Assembly: GCA_009785525.1 (NCBI GenBank)
Contig: WQWC01000021.1
Span: forward strand, 1 to 35,138
DNA: 35,138 nucleotides
From: Oscillospiraceae bacterium
Lineage (GTDB): Bacteria; Bacillota; Clostridia; Oscillospirales; Oscillospiraceae
Reading direction: 5' to 3'
The position numbers and the translations under genes were made by a program. The notes under the pieces are model-generated. The model was given only the letters and a program-made list of their open reading frames with translations, was not told where the DNA came from and did not search any database. Positions 8,035 through 16,461 of the stretch are shown piece by piece (positions within the stretch are counted from its first letter, which is position 1; each line of letters starts with the position of its first letter).

Positions 8035-10341
8035 TCAACTTCCCGTCACCGTGATATGCCCCATAATATCAGTGCGTAGAACAGGGATACCGCGCACTTC
8101 CAGACGGGTCAGCGTTTCGTATGACGGATGACCGAAGCTGTTGCGCCCGACTGATATGACCGCGAGACCCGGCCTTGTGGCGTAAAGCAGCTCTTCCGAG
8201 GTTGAGCGCCTTGAGCCATGATGACCAACCACAAGCATGTCTATCGTCGGTATGTACGCAAATCGCAGAAGCGCCCGCTCTCCAGCGGAACTCATGTCTC
8301 CGGTGACAAGTGCGCGAAAATCGCTGCTGCCGCAGATGCTGAGTATCGAAAGTCCCCGCTCGTTCTCATCCCTCTCATCCAGCGGCGGATACAGCATCAG
8401 AACTGCGTCGCCCAGCGATACTTGAAGCGTCTCTGTTACGTATATAATATCTGCCCCACGCCGTCTTGCCAGGTCAATTATATCCTCGGCGATGTGCGAC
8501 ATATACGACCCGTCCGGGGCGGGTATAGCAATCGCCGAAACACTTAACCTGGTCAATAGATAGTCTATTCCGTTCGCGTGATCCGAATGAAAATGAGTCA
8601 GTATCAGGATATCAAGCGTTGTGCGGCCCTGGTTCATCAGGAACTCATGGGCGATTGACCCCGCGTTCTCCCCGCTCATGCTTCCGCAGTCGATCATTGC
8701 CGTAAATTCGCCGGAGGTTATCACGATACTCTGCCCCTGTCCCACGTCCAACACAGTAATTGCCTTGCCGTCAATGGCGGACGCTTCCGATACAAGCGGG
8801 GTAACAAGCAGCACGGCGCATAGCGCTATAACCATAAGACACACGGGTGTTAGATACTGCCGCACCCGTGCGCGTAAGAAGACCGTAAATGTGATAAACA
8901 TCGCGTAAACATATACAAGCCAGGCGACAATAAGTGTGTTCGATGAATATACGGATGCAAACGGCATTGCCGCCATTGCCCGCGCGATATCCAGCGTATA
9001 CCGCGCCGCGATTGTGACAGGGTATGCAACAATTGAGCCAAGCGGCATGAAAATAAAGCCAAGTACGCTCGCGGCCATTCCGAATGTAAATGCTATCGAC
9101 ACAGCCCACAGTGTTAAAAGATTCGTAATCGGTGAAATTATCGCCACGCGGCCAAAATGTATCGCCGTAAGCGGAATTGTCAGCGAAATTGCAGCGAAAG
9201 TCGTTGCAAAGCTGGCCGTTACAAATCGCACCGCGTGTGCGCGTATACTTTTATCGTACAGCTTTGTCCTGCGCAACACGTGTGTAAAGGCTAAGTGTAT
9301 TCTGGGCGCGAAAAGCACCAGTCCGATAGTCGCCGCGAATGACAGATGTAATCCAATCGACCCGGCAGAATACGGATTCATCACAAGTAAAATCAGCAAG
9401 GCCGCTGAAATGGAGGTAATGCTGTCACTTTTTCGCCCGAAAATCGGCGCGCAAATAATAAACAACTGCATTATCCCAGCACGGACAACCGGCGGATTTA
9501 ACCCTGTCATCATCATAAACAGGAACAAAACCGGCAGCCCTATCATTGCAAAAAGCCGTTTTTTCCTGTCTATAAAAACGGCAAGGAACCCCATAAGAAA
9601 AGTCACGTGCAAACCGGAGACTGAGACGACGTGAATAATTCCGGACGCTGTCAATGCGGCGTTCAGCTCGGCATCAGCTCTCAAATCCGCACGTCTGCCG
9701 ACAATCAACGCCTGTATAAACGGCGATACATCATCGGGGAACAATCTGTCCGCCCTGCCTGCAATGGCATAGGACAGCCGTTGCGGAAAATATCGCCACC
9801 GCCCGGCTGAACCCGTGACCTCAATATCGCCCGCGATGAGTGCCGATAAAAACGTCCCGCGGGAGCTGAGTCCGTCTATCCTGTCCAAGTCTCCGAAACC
9901 GTCGGTGCGGGAAAATCGGGCGGTGAACTCGATAATGTCACCCGGCTGAAGCTCCGTTGTGCGGAAATATCGTAGCCTTGCACCAATTGGCCTGATATCC
10001 TTCCCTTCATGCTGGCGAATCCTGACTTCAACGTGATATCCGCGGGTTCGTGGTGCGGGGAACTCTGTGACAACTGCCGTAACCGTCGCGAATTGGTCGT
10101 GCAATTCCCCGGCCGACGCGGTGAAGGTCGCACTGAACGCCCAGCTCCAGGTCAAGCCAACTGCAAACGATATAAACACGATAAAAATACGGATGCGCAT
10201 ATCGTTTTTGAACAAAAGCCCGAACAAAGAGGCCGCCGCGAAAATCGCCCCGGCGATCAACAGCCAGTTATTCGGCAATAAGTACAGCGCAAGAAATATC
10301 GCGGCTGCAAAGGAAAACGCCGCTGTAGCAAGCTTACGCAT
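8035..10341 (-). CDS. comEC: DNA internalisation channel ComEC/Rec2
   Basis: ComEC forms the membrane channel for single-stranded DNA uptake in transformation. The 768-residue protein has the full three-part layout: hydrophobic N-terminus with a DUF4131 domain; a multi-pass Competence domain from about residue 200 to 520 (VVSVSGLHVTFLMGF, NPPVVRAGIMQLF); and a C-terminal metallo-beta-lactamase domain with HFHSDH (583-588), TGDMS and VGHHGS. Length and motifs argue for a functional gene, but no comEA, comF or pilin genes are in view. I chose ATG 10341; an in-frame GTG at 10353 is possible. A TTGACA on the minus strand (10416-10411) lacks a well-spaced -10 box, so comEC may depend on read-through from the dehydrogenase gene. 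Confidence 0.94.
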   Translation of the reverse strand: MRKLATAAFSFAAAIFLALYLLPNNWLLIAGAIFAAASLFGLLFKNDMRIRIFIVFISFAVGLTWSWAFSATFTASAGELHDQFATVTAVVTEFPAPRTRGYHVEVRIRQHEGKDIRPIGARLRYFRTTELQPGDIIEFTARFSRTDGFGDLDRIDGLSSRGTFLSALIAGDIEVTGSAGRWRYFPQRLSYAIAGRADRLFPDDVSPFIQALIVGRRADLRADAELNAALTASGIIHVVSVSGLHVTFLMGFLAVFIDRKKRLFAMIGLPVLFLFMMMTGLNPPVVRAGIMQLFIICAPIFGRKSDSITSISAALLILLVMNPYSAGSIGLHLSFAATIGLVLFAPRIHLAFTHVLRRTKLYDKSIRAHAVRFVTASFATTFAAISLTIPLTAIHFGRVAIISPITNLLTLWAVSIAFTFGMAASVLGFIFMPLGSIVAYPVTIAARYTLDIARAMAAMPFASVYSSNTLIVAWLVYVYAMFITFTVFLRARVRQYLTPVCLMVIALCAVLLVTPLVSEASAIDGKAITVLDVGQGQSIVITSGEFTAMIDCGSMSGENAGSIAHEFLMNQGRTTLDILILTHFHSDHANGIDYLLTRLSVSAIAIPAPDGSYMSHIAEDIIDLARRRGADIIYVTETLQVSLGDAVLMLYPPLDERDENERGLSILSICGSSDFRALVTGDMSSAGERALLRFAYIPTIDMLVVGHHGSRRSTSEELLYATRPGLAVISVGRNSFGHPSYETLTRLEVRGIPVLRTDIMGHITVTGS

Positions 10342-10428
10342 ACACAACCCCACTGCTTCTGACTACCCCAAAGTTAAACACAATTTTCAACATAGATATA
10401 ACATCCTCATGTCAACTTAGAACTCGCA

Positions 10429-11589
10429 TTATTGATAACTGCCGTACACATCCTCCAGCAGCTTTTTTGCGGTGTCTTCTGTGATTTCGACCGGGCAATA
10501 GCTCGAGAGATGGTTTGAAACAACATCCGGATAAAGCGCCAGCACCTGCTCACGCGAGTAGCCCAGCGACTTCAGGGACGGCATTTCCATACTCCGCATC
10601 ATTGCGCGTATTGCATCGGCGACCATGCGTCCGAGCTCAGCGGGTGTTTCACTTCCCGCAAGCGGTAACTCCATAGCCTCGGCGATACGTTTTATCCGCT
10701 CCGGCACAGCGGGCGCGACCAACGCCAGTGTTTCCGGCAACGCCAGCGCACAGCCGAGGCCATGCGGCGTGTGGAACTCACACGACAGCGCGTCGGCAAC
10801 CGAATGCCCGACATGGCAAATCGGGTTATTAAACGCGATCCCCGCCCAATTCGCCGCGAGGGCGAGTTCGCTCCGCGCCTCCACGTTATCAGGCTCAGAC
10901 CACGCTGTGTACAGATGTTTCGCAATTTTGCGTATTGCCGCCTCGGCAAACAAGTCGGAGTGATAGTTCCAGCTTTTGCCAGTCATGGCTTCCGCCGCAT
11001 GGGCGAACGCGTCCAGCGCGGTATTCACTGTCACACTTTTAGGCACTGAAAACGTCAGCTCCGGATCCACAATCGCAAGCGTTGTGTTGACGAACACGCT
11101 CCATTTCGCGTTATGCTCGGGTCTTGATATGATCGCAACGGTTGTGCATTCGCTTCCGGTACCGGATGTCGTCGGGATAAGGATTACCGGCGTTTTTGTG
11201 TCAACCGCGATTGGCTGGGCAAGTATGTACCGCGCCGTCGGGCCGGGGTCGTGAAGATAGATAGCGGCGGCCTTTGCCGCGTCCAAGCTCGACCCGCCGC
11301 CGATGCCGATCAGGCAGTCACAGCCTTCACGCAGGGCGGTTTCGCCCGCTAAGTCGGCAACGCTGTCGGTCGGGTCGGGGCAGGCCCCGTTGAACATGGC
11401 GCATTCAACTCCGGCATTCCGCAGACTTTCGGCGGCTTTTTGCGGAATCCCGGCGCCTTCGACGCCCTTTTCAAAGATAATCAGAGCCTTTTTCACACCT
11501 ATTGACTTCGCCTGCGGCCCTAACTCGGCGATTGCGCCGCACCCGAAAATGACCGGCGCGGGCATCGAAAACAATGGACGATATGACAT
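10429..11589 (-). CDS. Iron-containing alcohol dehydrogenase
   Basis: A group III NAD(P)-dependent alcohol dehydrogenase of 386 residues. The N-terminal dinucleotide domain has GIGGGSSLDAAK (95-106) and TSGTGSE (141-147). The helical C-domain supplies the metal ligands Asp193 and His197 (ALDAFAHAAEA), His262 (VGHSVADAL) and His276 (HTPHGLG). The substrate cannot be read from sequence; the family covers butanol, 1,3-propanediol, lactaldehyde and other dehydrogenases. The start ATG 11589 follows GGAG by seven bases. A very good minus-strand promoter lies 70-100 bases upstream. No terminator is visible before comEC, so the dehydrogenase may lead the comEC operon. Confidence 0.9.
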   Translation of the reverse strand: MSYRPLFSMPAPVIFGCGAIAELGPQAKSIGVKKALIIFEKGVEGAGIPQKAAESLRNAGVECAMFNGACPDPTDSVADLAGETALREGCDCLIGIGGGSSLDAAKAAAIYLHDPGPTARYILAQPIAVDTKTPVILIPTTSGTGSECTTVAIISRPEHNAKWSVFVNTTLAIVDPELTFSVPKSVTVNTALDAFAHAAEAMTGKSWNYHSDLFAEAAIRKIAKHLYTAWSEPDNVEARSELALAANWAGIAFNNPICHVGHSVADALSCEFHTPHGLGCALALPETLALVAPAVPERIKRIAEAMELPLAGSETPAELGRMVADAIRAMMRSMEMPSLKSLGYSREQVLALYPDVVSNHLSSYCPVEITEDTAKKLLEDVYGSYQ

Positions 11590-11661
11590 AGTTTGATCTC
11601 CTTAATTGTTTTTATTTGCGGCGATTGCGGTTTAATTAAACAAGATTACCATTTGCAGTTA

Positions 11662-11690
11662 ATTATACGCTTTTGTGTCCCTGACGTCAA
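11662..11690 (-). promoter_or_regulatory. Predicted sigma-A promoter of the Fe-alcohol dehydrogenase
   Basis: On the minus strand TTGACG (11690-11685) and TATAAT (11667-11662) are separated by exactly 17 bases. This near-consensus promoter points into the dehydrogenase gene and predicts a leader of about 65 bases. Confidence 0.8.
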
Positions 11691-11733
11691 CATATCTGTA
11701 TCAAATTTGCAGCTTACCGCCGCTCAACTCAAT

Positions 11734-11762
11734 TTGACAATACTGGAAAATGGTGGTATGGT
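11734..11762 (+). promoter_or_regulatory. Predicted extended -10 promoter of the beta-propeller gene
   Basis: TTGACA (11734-11739) and TATGGT (11757-11762) are 17 bases apart, with TGG directly before the -10 box (extended -10). Transcription would start around 11769, only about two bases before ATG 11771. The mRNA may therefore be nearly leaderless, with the GGTGG that resembles a ribosome binding site left outside the transcript. Confidence 0.6.
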
Positions 11763-11770
11763 GGTTTTAT

Positions 11771-13588
11771 ATGAAAACAAACGATAAAAACAAAGCGCGG
11801 AAGCGGAAAATGCCCGACATAATTTTTGTGTTCGCGGTCGTCATAATTGTCGGCATACTGGTTTTTGCTAGCAGGCCCATTACCCGGCCATATCCTACCG
11901 AGCCGATAATGGATGAGCCGTATCTTCCCATGTACGTGCCGGAAGATACAGCGCCGGATGTCCCGGAACCCCCGCCCACAATTCCCGAATCCGAGCCGGA
12001 GTCTGAACCGGAACCCGAGCCGGAGCCGGAACCCATGCCGTGGGAGCTTTTTCATCCCCACAGCCTACCGGAAACTCATCTGGACAACTTCCCGAACTTT
12101 GCATTCGCCTCGCAGATAAACGGACCGTTATACCCGATGCACTTTGGTATGCCGGACAGCTATTCCCCCATTGGCATAACCACTTTCCGCGGGAACAATT
12201 TCCGCAACAGCGCCTCTTGGGGAACTGCCCGCGTTGTTGAAGAGCGATTGACAGTGAGATACCAGTTCGCGGTCGGCCGGACCGAGAGATGGACATCTGC
12301 AACCTGTGCAGAAGTGAACTGCACGGTGGAAAACTGCACCGAAGGACATCAGCGGGCAGTGAGATGGACCGGAGTCGGCTGGACAGGTCAGCCTGCTATT
12401 GTGCAGTGGGATACGGATGTACAGCAGATAATGAATCTCCACCCGGAAATGCGGGGCAGAGATAATCTTATAGAGGTGATCTATGGCGCGATGGACGGAT
12501 TTATCTACTTCTTTGATCTTGAAACCGGTGAGCCCACACGTGACCGCATTTCCATCGGCAGACATCCGATAAAAGGCGGTGTGACAGTCGATCCTCGTGG
12601 ATATCCTATTTTGTATGTGGGACAGGGCGACCTGATGTACGGCAATCGTTTCGGGTACTATATATTCTCCCTGATAGACGGTTCGGAACTTTTTTTCATA
12701 GATGGGCACGACCCATTCGCGTGGCGGCGCTGGGGCGCATTTGATAGCAATCCGCTGTTTGATACCGTCAACGACAGGATGATCCTGGCCGGAGAAAACG
12801 GCGTGATCTACAGCATATTGCTGAATACCGAGTTCGACAGGAGCGCTGAAACAATATCAATAGACCCGGTGATTTCACGCTATCGGCATACGGGAAGCCG
12901 GGTGCTTGGTACTGAAAATTCGCCGGCGGCATTCGGGCATTATCTGTTCTTTGCTGACAACAGCGGAATAATACAATGCCTGGATTTAAGGACGCTGGAG
13001 CCTGTCTGGGTATTCAACGCCGGGGATGATACCGATGCCACAATCGTGCTGGAATGGAGCGAGGAGACGCAGCAGCTGTATCTGTACACTGCCACACAAG
13101 TGGATTTGCAAGGCCCCGGAGGCCGGGCATTCATCCGCAAATTGAACGCATCCAACGGGCAAGTTATTTGGGAGTATTCATATCCGTGCCTGCACAATCC
13201 CCGTGTGAACGGCGGCGTAACGGCCACGCCGGTTTTGGGGCAGCATGATATATCCGACCTTGTAATCTTCTGGGTTGCCATGATAACCGGGCGAGGCGGC
13301 GGCGGGGCGCTGACCGCATTCGACCGGCAAACGGGCGAGATTGTCTGGGAAAACATAATGCCCCACTTCGGCTGGAGTTCCCCGGTGGCTGTCTATACCG
13401 ATGACGGCACAAGCTATATCATAGTCAGCGACTCAACAGGTAACATGTTCCTGCTCCGCGGAACCACCGGAGAGATTCTGTACCGAATCAACCTGGGCGC
13501 AAATGTTGAAGCCTCGCCCGCTGTGTGGGGCAACATGATAGTGGTCGGCACACGCGGGGAGAGAATATTTGGGATTGAGATTTCATAA
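11771..13588 (+). CDS. Membrane-anchored PQQ-type beta-propeller protein
   Basis: The 605-residue protein has a basic N-terminus (KNKARKRK), one transmembrane segment at about residues 15-33, and a Pro/Glu-rich linker (residues 55-90, PEPEPEP) that probably spans the cell wall. The rest is an extracellular beta-propeller with PQQ-like/PilN-type blades: DGFIYFFDLETGEP, GIIQCLDLRTLEPVWVF, RKLNASNGQVIWEY, TAFDRQTGEIVWEN and STGNMFLLRGTTGEI. A cysteine cluster near residues 177-190 (CAEVNCTVENC) could be disulfide-bonded or bind metal. Such proteins often act as surface scaffolds; no enzyme motif is seen and PQQ binding itself is unproven. Start ATG 11771 was chosen because the basic residues then precede the membrane segment. 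Confidence 0.85.
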   Translation: MKTNDKNKARKRKMPDIIFVFAVVIIVGILVFASRPITRPYPTEPIMDEPYLPMYVPEDTAPDVPEPPPTIPESEPESEPEPEPEPEPMPWELFHPHSLPETHLDNFPNFAFASQINGPLYPMHFGMPDSYSPIGITTFRGNNFRNSASWGTARVVEERLTVRYQFAVGRTERWTSATCAEVNCTVENCTEGHQRAVRWTGVGWTGQPAIVQWDTDVQQIMNLHPEMRGRDNLIEVIYGAMDGFIYFFDLETGEPTRDRISIGRHPIKGGVTVDPRGYPILYVGQGDLMYGNRFGYYIFSLIDGSELFFIDGHDPFAWRRWGAFDSNPLFDTVNDRMILAGENGVIYSILLNTEFDRSAETISIDPVISRYRHTGSRVLGTENSPAAFGHYLFFADNSGIIQCLDLRTLEPVWVFNAGDDTDATIVLEWSEETQQLYLYTATQVDLQGPGGRAFIRKLNASNGQVIWEYSYPCLHNPRVNGGVTATPVLGQHDISDLVIFWVAMITGRGGGGALTAFDRQTGEIVWENIMPHFGWSSPVAVYTDDGTSYIIVSDSTGNMFLLRGTTGEILYRINLGANVEASPAVWGNMIVVGTRGERIFGIEIS

Positions 13589-13596
13589 TGACAGGT

Positions 13597-13717
13597 GTCA
13601 ATACCCCAGTGCAATCCCTGAACCCGGCGGCTTTGCCGCTTTCCACCCCAAGGGGGCGGGGTATTGACCCGGCTGTCGCCGCAAAAAATGCCCTTGCACG
13701 CAAGCATTTTTTGCGGC
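13597..13717. repeat. Nested inverted repeats between beta-propeller gene and nudC
   Basis: Two stems occur here. GTCAATACCCC (13597-13607) pairs with GGGGTATTGAC (13658-13668), enclosing a small GC stem around CGGCGGCTTTGCCGC. GCCGCAAAAAATGC (13678-13691) pairs perfectly with GCATTTTTTGCGGC (13704-13717) around a 12-base loop. No U-run follows either stem on the plus strand. The block looks like an intergenic repeat element rather than a standard terminator and contains no gene. Confidence 0.6.
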
Positions 13718-13755
13718 TCGAATAAAAATATTAACTTTATAAGGAGAGAATAGCC

Positions 13756-14592
13756 ATGCTTAATGAGATTTTTCCAAAGCGCTTCTTTGTCGGATACACG
13801 GACTGTGCGCCATCGCCAGATGATACTGCGTTTCTGTTTGACGGGGAGACGCTCTGCTGCCGCATTGAGGGAGATGTTGCCGTACTTCCCAAATTCAGCG
13901 AATTTCCCGAAATAGATAACAGGAAATATCATTATTTGTTTTCTATCGACGACGAGCGATTCTTTTTGCTTGATACACGTTTTCCCAATTCAGCCGTTTC
14001 CCCGGATGGATACGAATGGCAGGAGTATGGTATTTTCCGGACTGCGGGGCCGCGCCACCTTGCGTTTGCCACGATTACTGCATGGCAGCTATACAGATGG
14101 TATAAAGAAAGTGCGCATTGCAGTTGCTGCGGTTCGGAAACTAATCATTCTGAGACAGAACGCGCTTGCGTATGTAAAAAATGCGGACATATCAAGTACC
14201 CTACAATATCGCCGTGCGTAATCGTCGCTGTTACAAATGGCGAACATCTGCTTGTTACACGATACAGAGGCGGACCACATAGGCGATACGCATTAGTAGC
14301 CGGATTTTCTGAAATTGGCGAGGCCCTGGAAGATACTGTGCGACGCGAGGTTTTTGAAGAAACCGGCGTCCGCGTCAAAAATATCAAATATTACAAGAGC
14401 CAGCCATGGGGATTTACATCAACGCTTCTGGCGGGATTTTTCTGTGAACTGGATGGAAGCCCAGAGATAACTCTGGATGAAGACGAATTATCTGAAGCAA
14501 TATGGCTTACGCGCGAAGATATTCCCCCGGCAGACAACAGTATCGCTATGACGGCTGAAATGATGGAGGTGTTCAGATTAGGCCGCATATGA
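13756..14592 (+). CDS. nudC: NAD(H) pyrophosphatase NudC
   Basis: NudC splits NAD(H) to NMN(H) and AMP and removes NAD caps from RNA 5' ends. The 278-residue protein has the expected order: a variable N-domain, a zinc ribbon (CSCCG and CVCKKCG), then the Nudix domain with box GFSEIGEALEDTVRREVFEE running into TGV. The family tag after the box is SQPWGF, close to SQPWPFP in characterised NudC proteins. ATG 13756 has AAGGAGAG upstream at good spacing. The gene stands alone between repeat DNA and a long non-coding gap, and may have its own promoter in the short AT-rich stretch before it. Confidence 0.93.
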   Translation: MLNEIFPKRFFVGYTDCAPSPDDTAFLFDGETLCCRIEGDVAVLPKFSEFPEIDNRKYHYLFSIDDERFFLLDTRFPNSAVSPDGYEWQEYGIFRTAGPRHLAFATITAWQLYRWYKESAHCSCCGSETNHSETERACVCKKCGHIKYPTISPCVIVAVTNGEHLLVTRYRGGPHRRYALVAGFSEIGEALEDTVRREVFEETGVRVKNIKYYKSQPWGFTSTLLAGFFCELDGSPEITLDEDELSEAIWLTREDIPPADNSIAMTAEMMEVFRLGRI

Positions 14593-14939
14593 AACAATCC
14601 CCTGCTGAAAACATTACTGAACCGGAGATTTTATAAAGACCCCTAGGGTGTTTTTATGCTTTACATTACAAACACTACCATTTTCAGTGCGAAAAAGTTA
14701 AGAAATTTCAAATTTTTACACATTGCCTGAATTATTGCAAAACGTAATAATTCTTCGCCGACATGAATACAGCTGCCTAATATTCACTGCAGAGCATAAA
14801 TTATCAGGCATAATATACTAGTTCTTCGATGATTTTTCTCCGATTTTTACAAATAAAAAGCCTGATTTTTCGACAGACTCTGTAGCCGTAGATTAACATA
14901 AATCGTTATCGGAAACTCGAGTACGGAAAGTTATTAACA

Positions 14940-14960
14940 TTCTCCACAGGTTTTTCCACA
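14940..14960 (+). promoter_or_regulatory. DnaA-box-like pair
   Basis: TTCTCCACA (14940-14948) and TTTTCCACA (14952-14960) lie in tandem three bases apart. The second matches the relaxed DnaA box TTWTNCACA exactly; the first has one mismatch. A third exact match, TTTTACACA, is at 14714-14722. No dnaA, dnaN or gyrase gene is near, so this is not an obvious oriC. It could be a DnaA-titrating or regulatory site, or chance. Confidence 0.35.
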
Positions 14961-15211
14961 CCCTTGAACCTAAACCGAATTGACGCTCCGCAGATAATAT
15001 TCCCAGTATATCCCACGTGCTGTGAACGGAGTTTATGCCCGCCGCTATCTGTCAAAAAAGTTCACATAAGCATACAATGAATATCTCCGCCGATTTTATT
15101 CATGCTCACACGCGGAAGGGTTTAGTTTGAAACGGGGCCCCGGGAATTTTTTGATACGTTGTCCCCATTCCCCTCCTCGGAGGGGTGGCAGGCCATACAC
15201 GGCATTTTTCG

Positions 15212-15251
15212 TTTCCTAAGGGGTTACCCCGGCGCGCAACCCCTTAGGAAA
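15212..15251 (-). terminator. Long hairpin after the U32 gene, no U-tract
   Basis: TTTCCTAAGGGGTT (15212-15225) and AACCCCTTAGGAAA (15238-15251) form a perfect 14-pair stem with a 12-base GC-rich loop, nine bases past the stop codon of the five-gene minus-strand operon. There is no U-run after the stem on that strand. It probably marks the transcript 3' end, either as a weak terminator or as protection against exonucleases. Confidence 0.5.
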
Positions 15252-15260
15252 AATTAAGCG

Positions 15261-16460
15261 CTATTTATACCTCCGCAGAATCGAATACTTCGGCGCTTCT
15301 ATCGGCAGTTTCAGTTGCAGCCGCATCATTGGGTGCGGGGCAGACTGCAGTTCGCTGCCATTTGAATCCCGCAAGTCCTCCGCGATGAACTTTACCGGCT
15401 CGTCCATCGGCGTCAACAACTCCAGCTCATCGCCTAGGCTGAATTTGTTCCGCTGTGTGAGAACCGCGTTCCCGGATTCATCACAGCTTTCGACAACGGC
15501 ACAGACTTCACAGTCCGAGAAATACATCGCGTCGCCGTGATACTCCCCGGGGCCGTTAGGGTCGAAATAGAACCCGGTAGAATAATCGCGATGGCTTACT
15601 TTGTTCACTTCATCCCGCCAGATATCGGCAAGCGGCATCCCGGCTTCTGCGGCGTCTATCGCCCGTCGATACGCATTGGTCACAACGGCGGCATAGTAGA
15701 AAGACTTCATCCGCCCCTCGATTTTCAGGCATGTTATCCCCGCCGCCGCCATATCCGATACATGGTCGATCATGCACATGTCGCGCGAGTTCATTATGTA
15801 TGTCCCGCCGTCCTCTGATATCTCCCAATACTCGTTTGGCCGCGTCGCCTCGACCAGATGATACTTCCAGCGGCAGGGCTGGGCGCATTCGCCGCGATTC
15901 GCGTCCCGGCCGGTAAGATAGTTCGACAACAGACATCGCCCGGAAAACGACACACACATTGCGCCGTGGACAAACGCCTCCAGCGCTAACTCTGGCGGCG
16001 TATTTTCACGGATTCTGGCGATTTCAGCCAGCGGCAATTCCCGCGCTAAAACGATACGGGAAGCGCCCAGGCCGTGTAAAGCCCGGGCAGTTTCATAATT
16101 CATCACACCCGCCTGTGTGCTGATGTGGATATCCAATGCGGGCGCGTGTTTTTTCACAAGCTCCAATGCGCCGAGGTCGGATACAATAACAGCATCCGCC
16201 CCGATGTCCGCGAGTTCTTGCAGAAACCCCGGCAGTTCCCGCGCGTCGTCATTAGTCAAGACTGCGTTGCAGGTGATATACGCCCTTGCATCATGCGTGT
16301 GGCATAGATCAACGGCGGCTTGCAACTCACCGGGGATAAAGCCAGCAGAACTGCGCAAGCCGAACTTGGACGCGCCGAAATACACGGCGTCTGCCCCGTA
16401 AGTCAGCGACATTATAAGCTGTTCCATATCCCGCGCGGGGGACAAAAGTTCAGGTTTCAT
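15261..16460 (-). CDS. trhP: U32 family protein, TrhP/YrrO-like tRNA hydroxylation protein
   Basis: The 399-residue protein carries the full U32 signature, EAFVHGAMCVSFSGRCLLS (161-179), with cysteines 169, 176, 192 and 196 suited to an iron-sulfur cluster. U32 proteins were first called collagenases; characterised bacterial members (TrhP, RlhA) instead hydroxylate RNA using prephenate-derived chemistry. In B. subtilis the two trhP genes (yrrN, yrrO) follow yrrL (mltG), and this gene also directly follows mltG, so tRNA U34 5-hydroxylation is the best guess. The size matches YrrO. ATG 16460 starts one base after the mltG stop, with GGAGG 14 bases upstream. Confidence 0.85.
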   Translation of the reverse strand: MKPELLSPARDMEQLIMSLTYGADAVYFGASKFGLRSSAGFIPGELQAAVDLCHTHDARAYITCNAVLTNDDARELPGFLQELADIGADAVIVSDLGALELVKKHAPALDIHISTQAGVMNYETARALHGLGASRIVLARELPLAEIARIRENTPPELALEAFVHGAMCVSFSGRCLLSNYLTGRDANRGECAQPCRWKYHLVEATRPNEYWEISEDGGTYIMNSRDMCMIDHVSDMAAAGITCLKIEGRMKSFYYAAVVTNAYRRAIDAAEAGMPLADIWRDEVNKVSHRDYSTGFYFDPNGPGEYHGDAMYFSDCEVCAVVESCDESGNAVLTQRNKFSLGDELELLTPMDEPVKFIAEDLRDSNGSELQSAPHPMMRLQLKLPIEAPKYSILRRYK

Positions 16461-16461
16461 A

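Larger units (their letters stand above)
14593..15260. other. 668-base non-coding region
   Basis: I see no credible gene. Just after nudC there is a small stem ACCC-CTA-GGGT (14639-14649) followed by GTTTTT, a weak terminator candidate. GAATTATT (14729-14736) and AATAATTC (14746-14753) form an operator-like inverted repeat. The left two thirds are AT-rich and hold DnaA-box-like sites at 14714-14722, 14940-14948 and 14952-14960. The right end contains GC-rich palindromes (CGGGGCCCCG near 15134 and CCCCTCCTCGGAGGGG near 15171) and the long stem at 15212-15251. Confidence 0.6.

Noticed and set aside
8936-9634. 232-codon open frame on the plus strand within comEC
   Set aside because: comEC is intact on the other strand with clear motifs; the plus frame shows only low-complexity I/A/T/S/R sequence.
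13678-13717. Terminator for the beta-propeller gene
   Set aside because: The stem is long and perfect, but its T-run lies inside the stem and is followed by GCGGC, not by a U-tract, so it is listed as a repeat instead.
14593-15260. Chromosomal replication origin
   Set aside because: Only two exact DnaA-box matches and one near match, no dnaA or dnaN, and no clear AT-rich 13-mer unwinding repeats; kept only as a weak regulatory-site finding.
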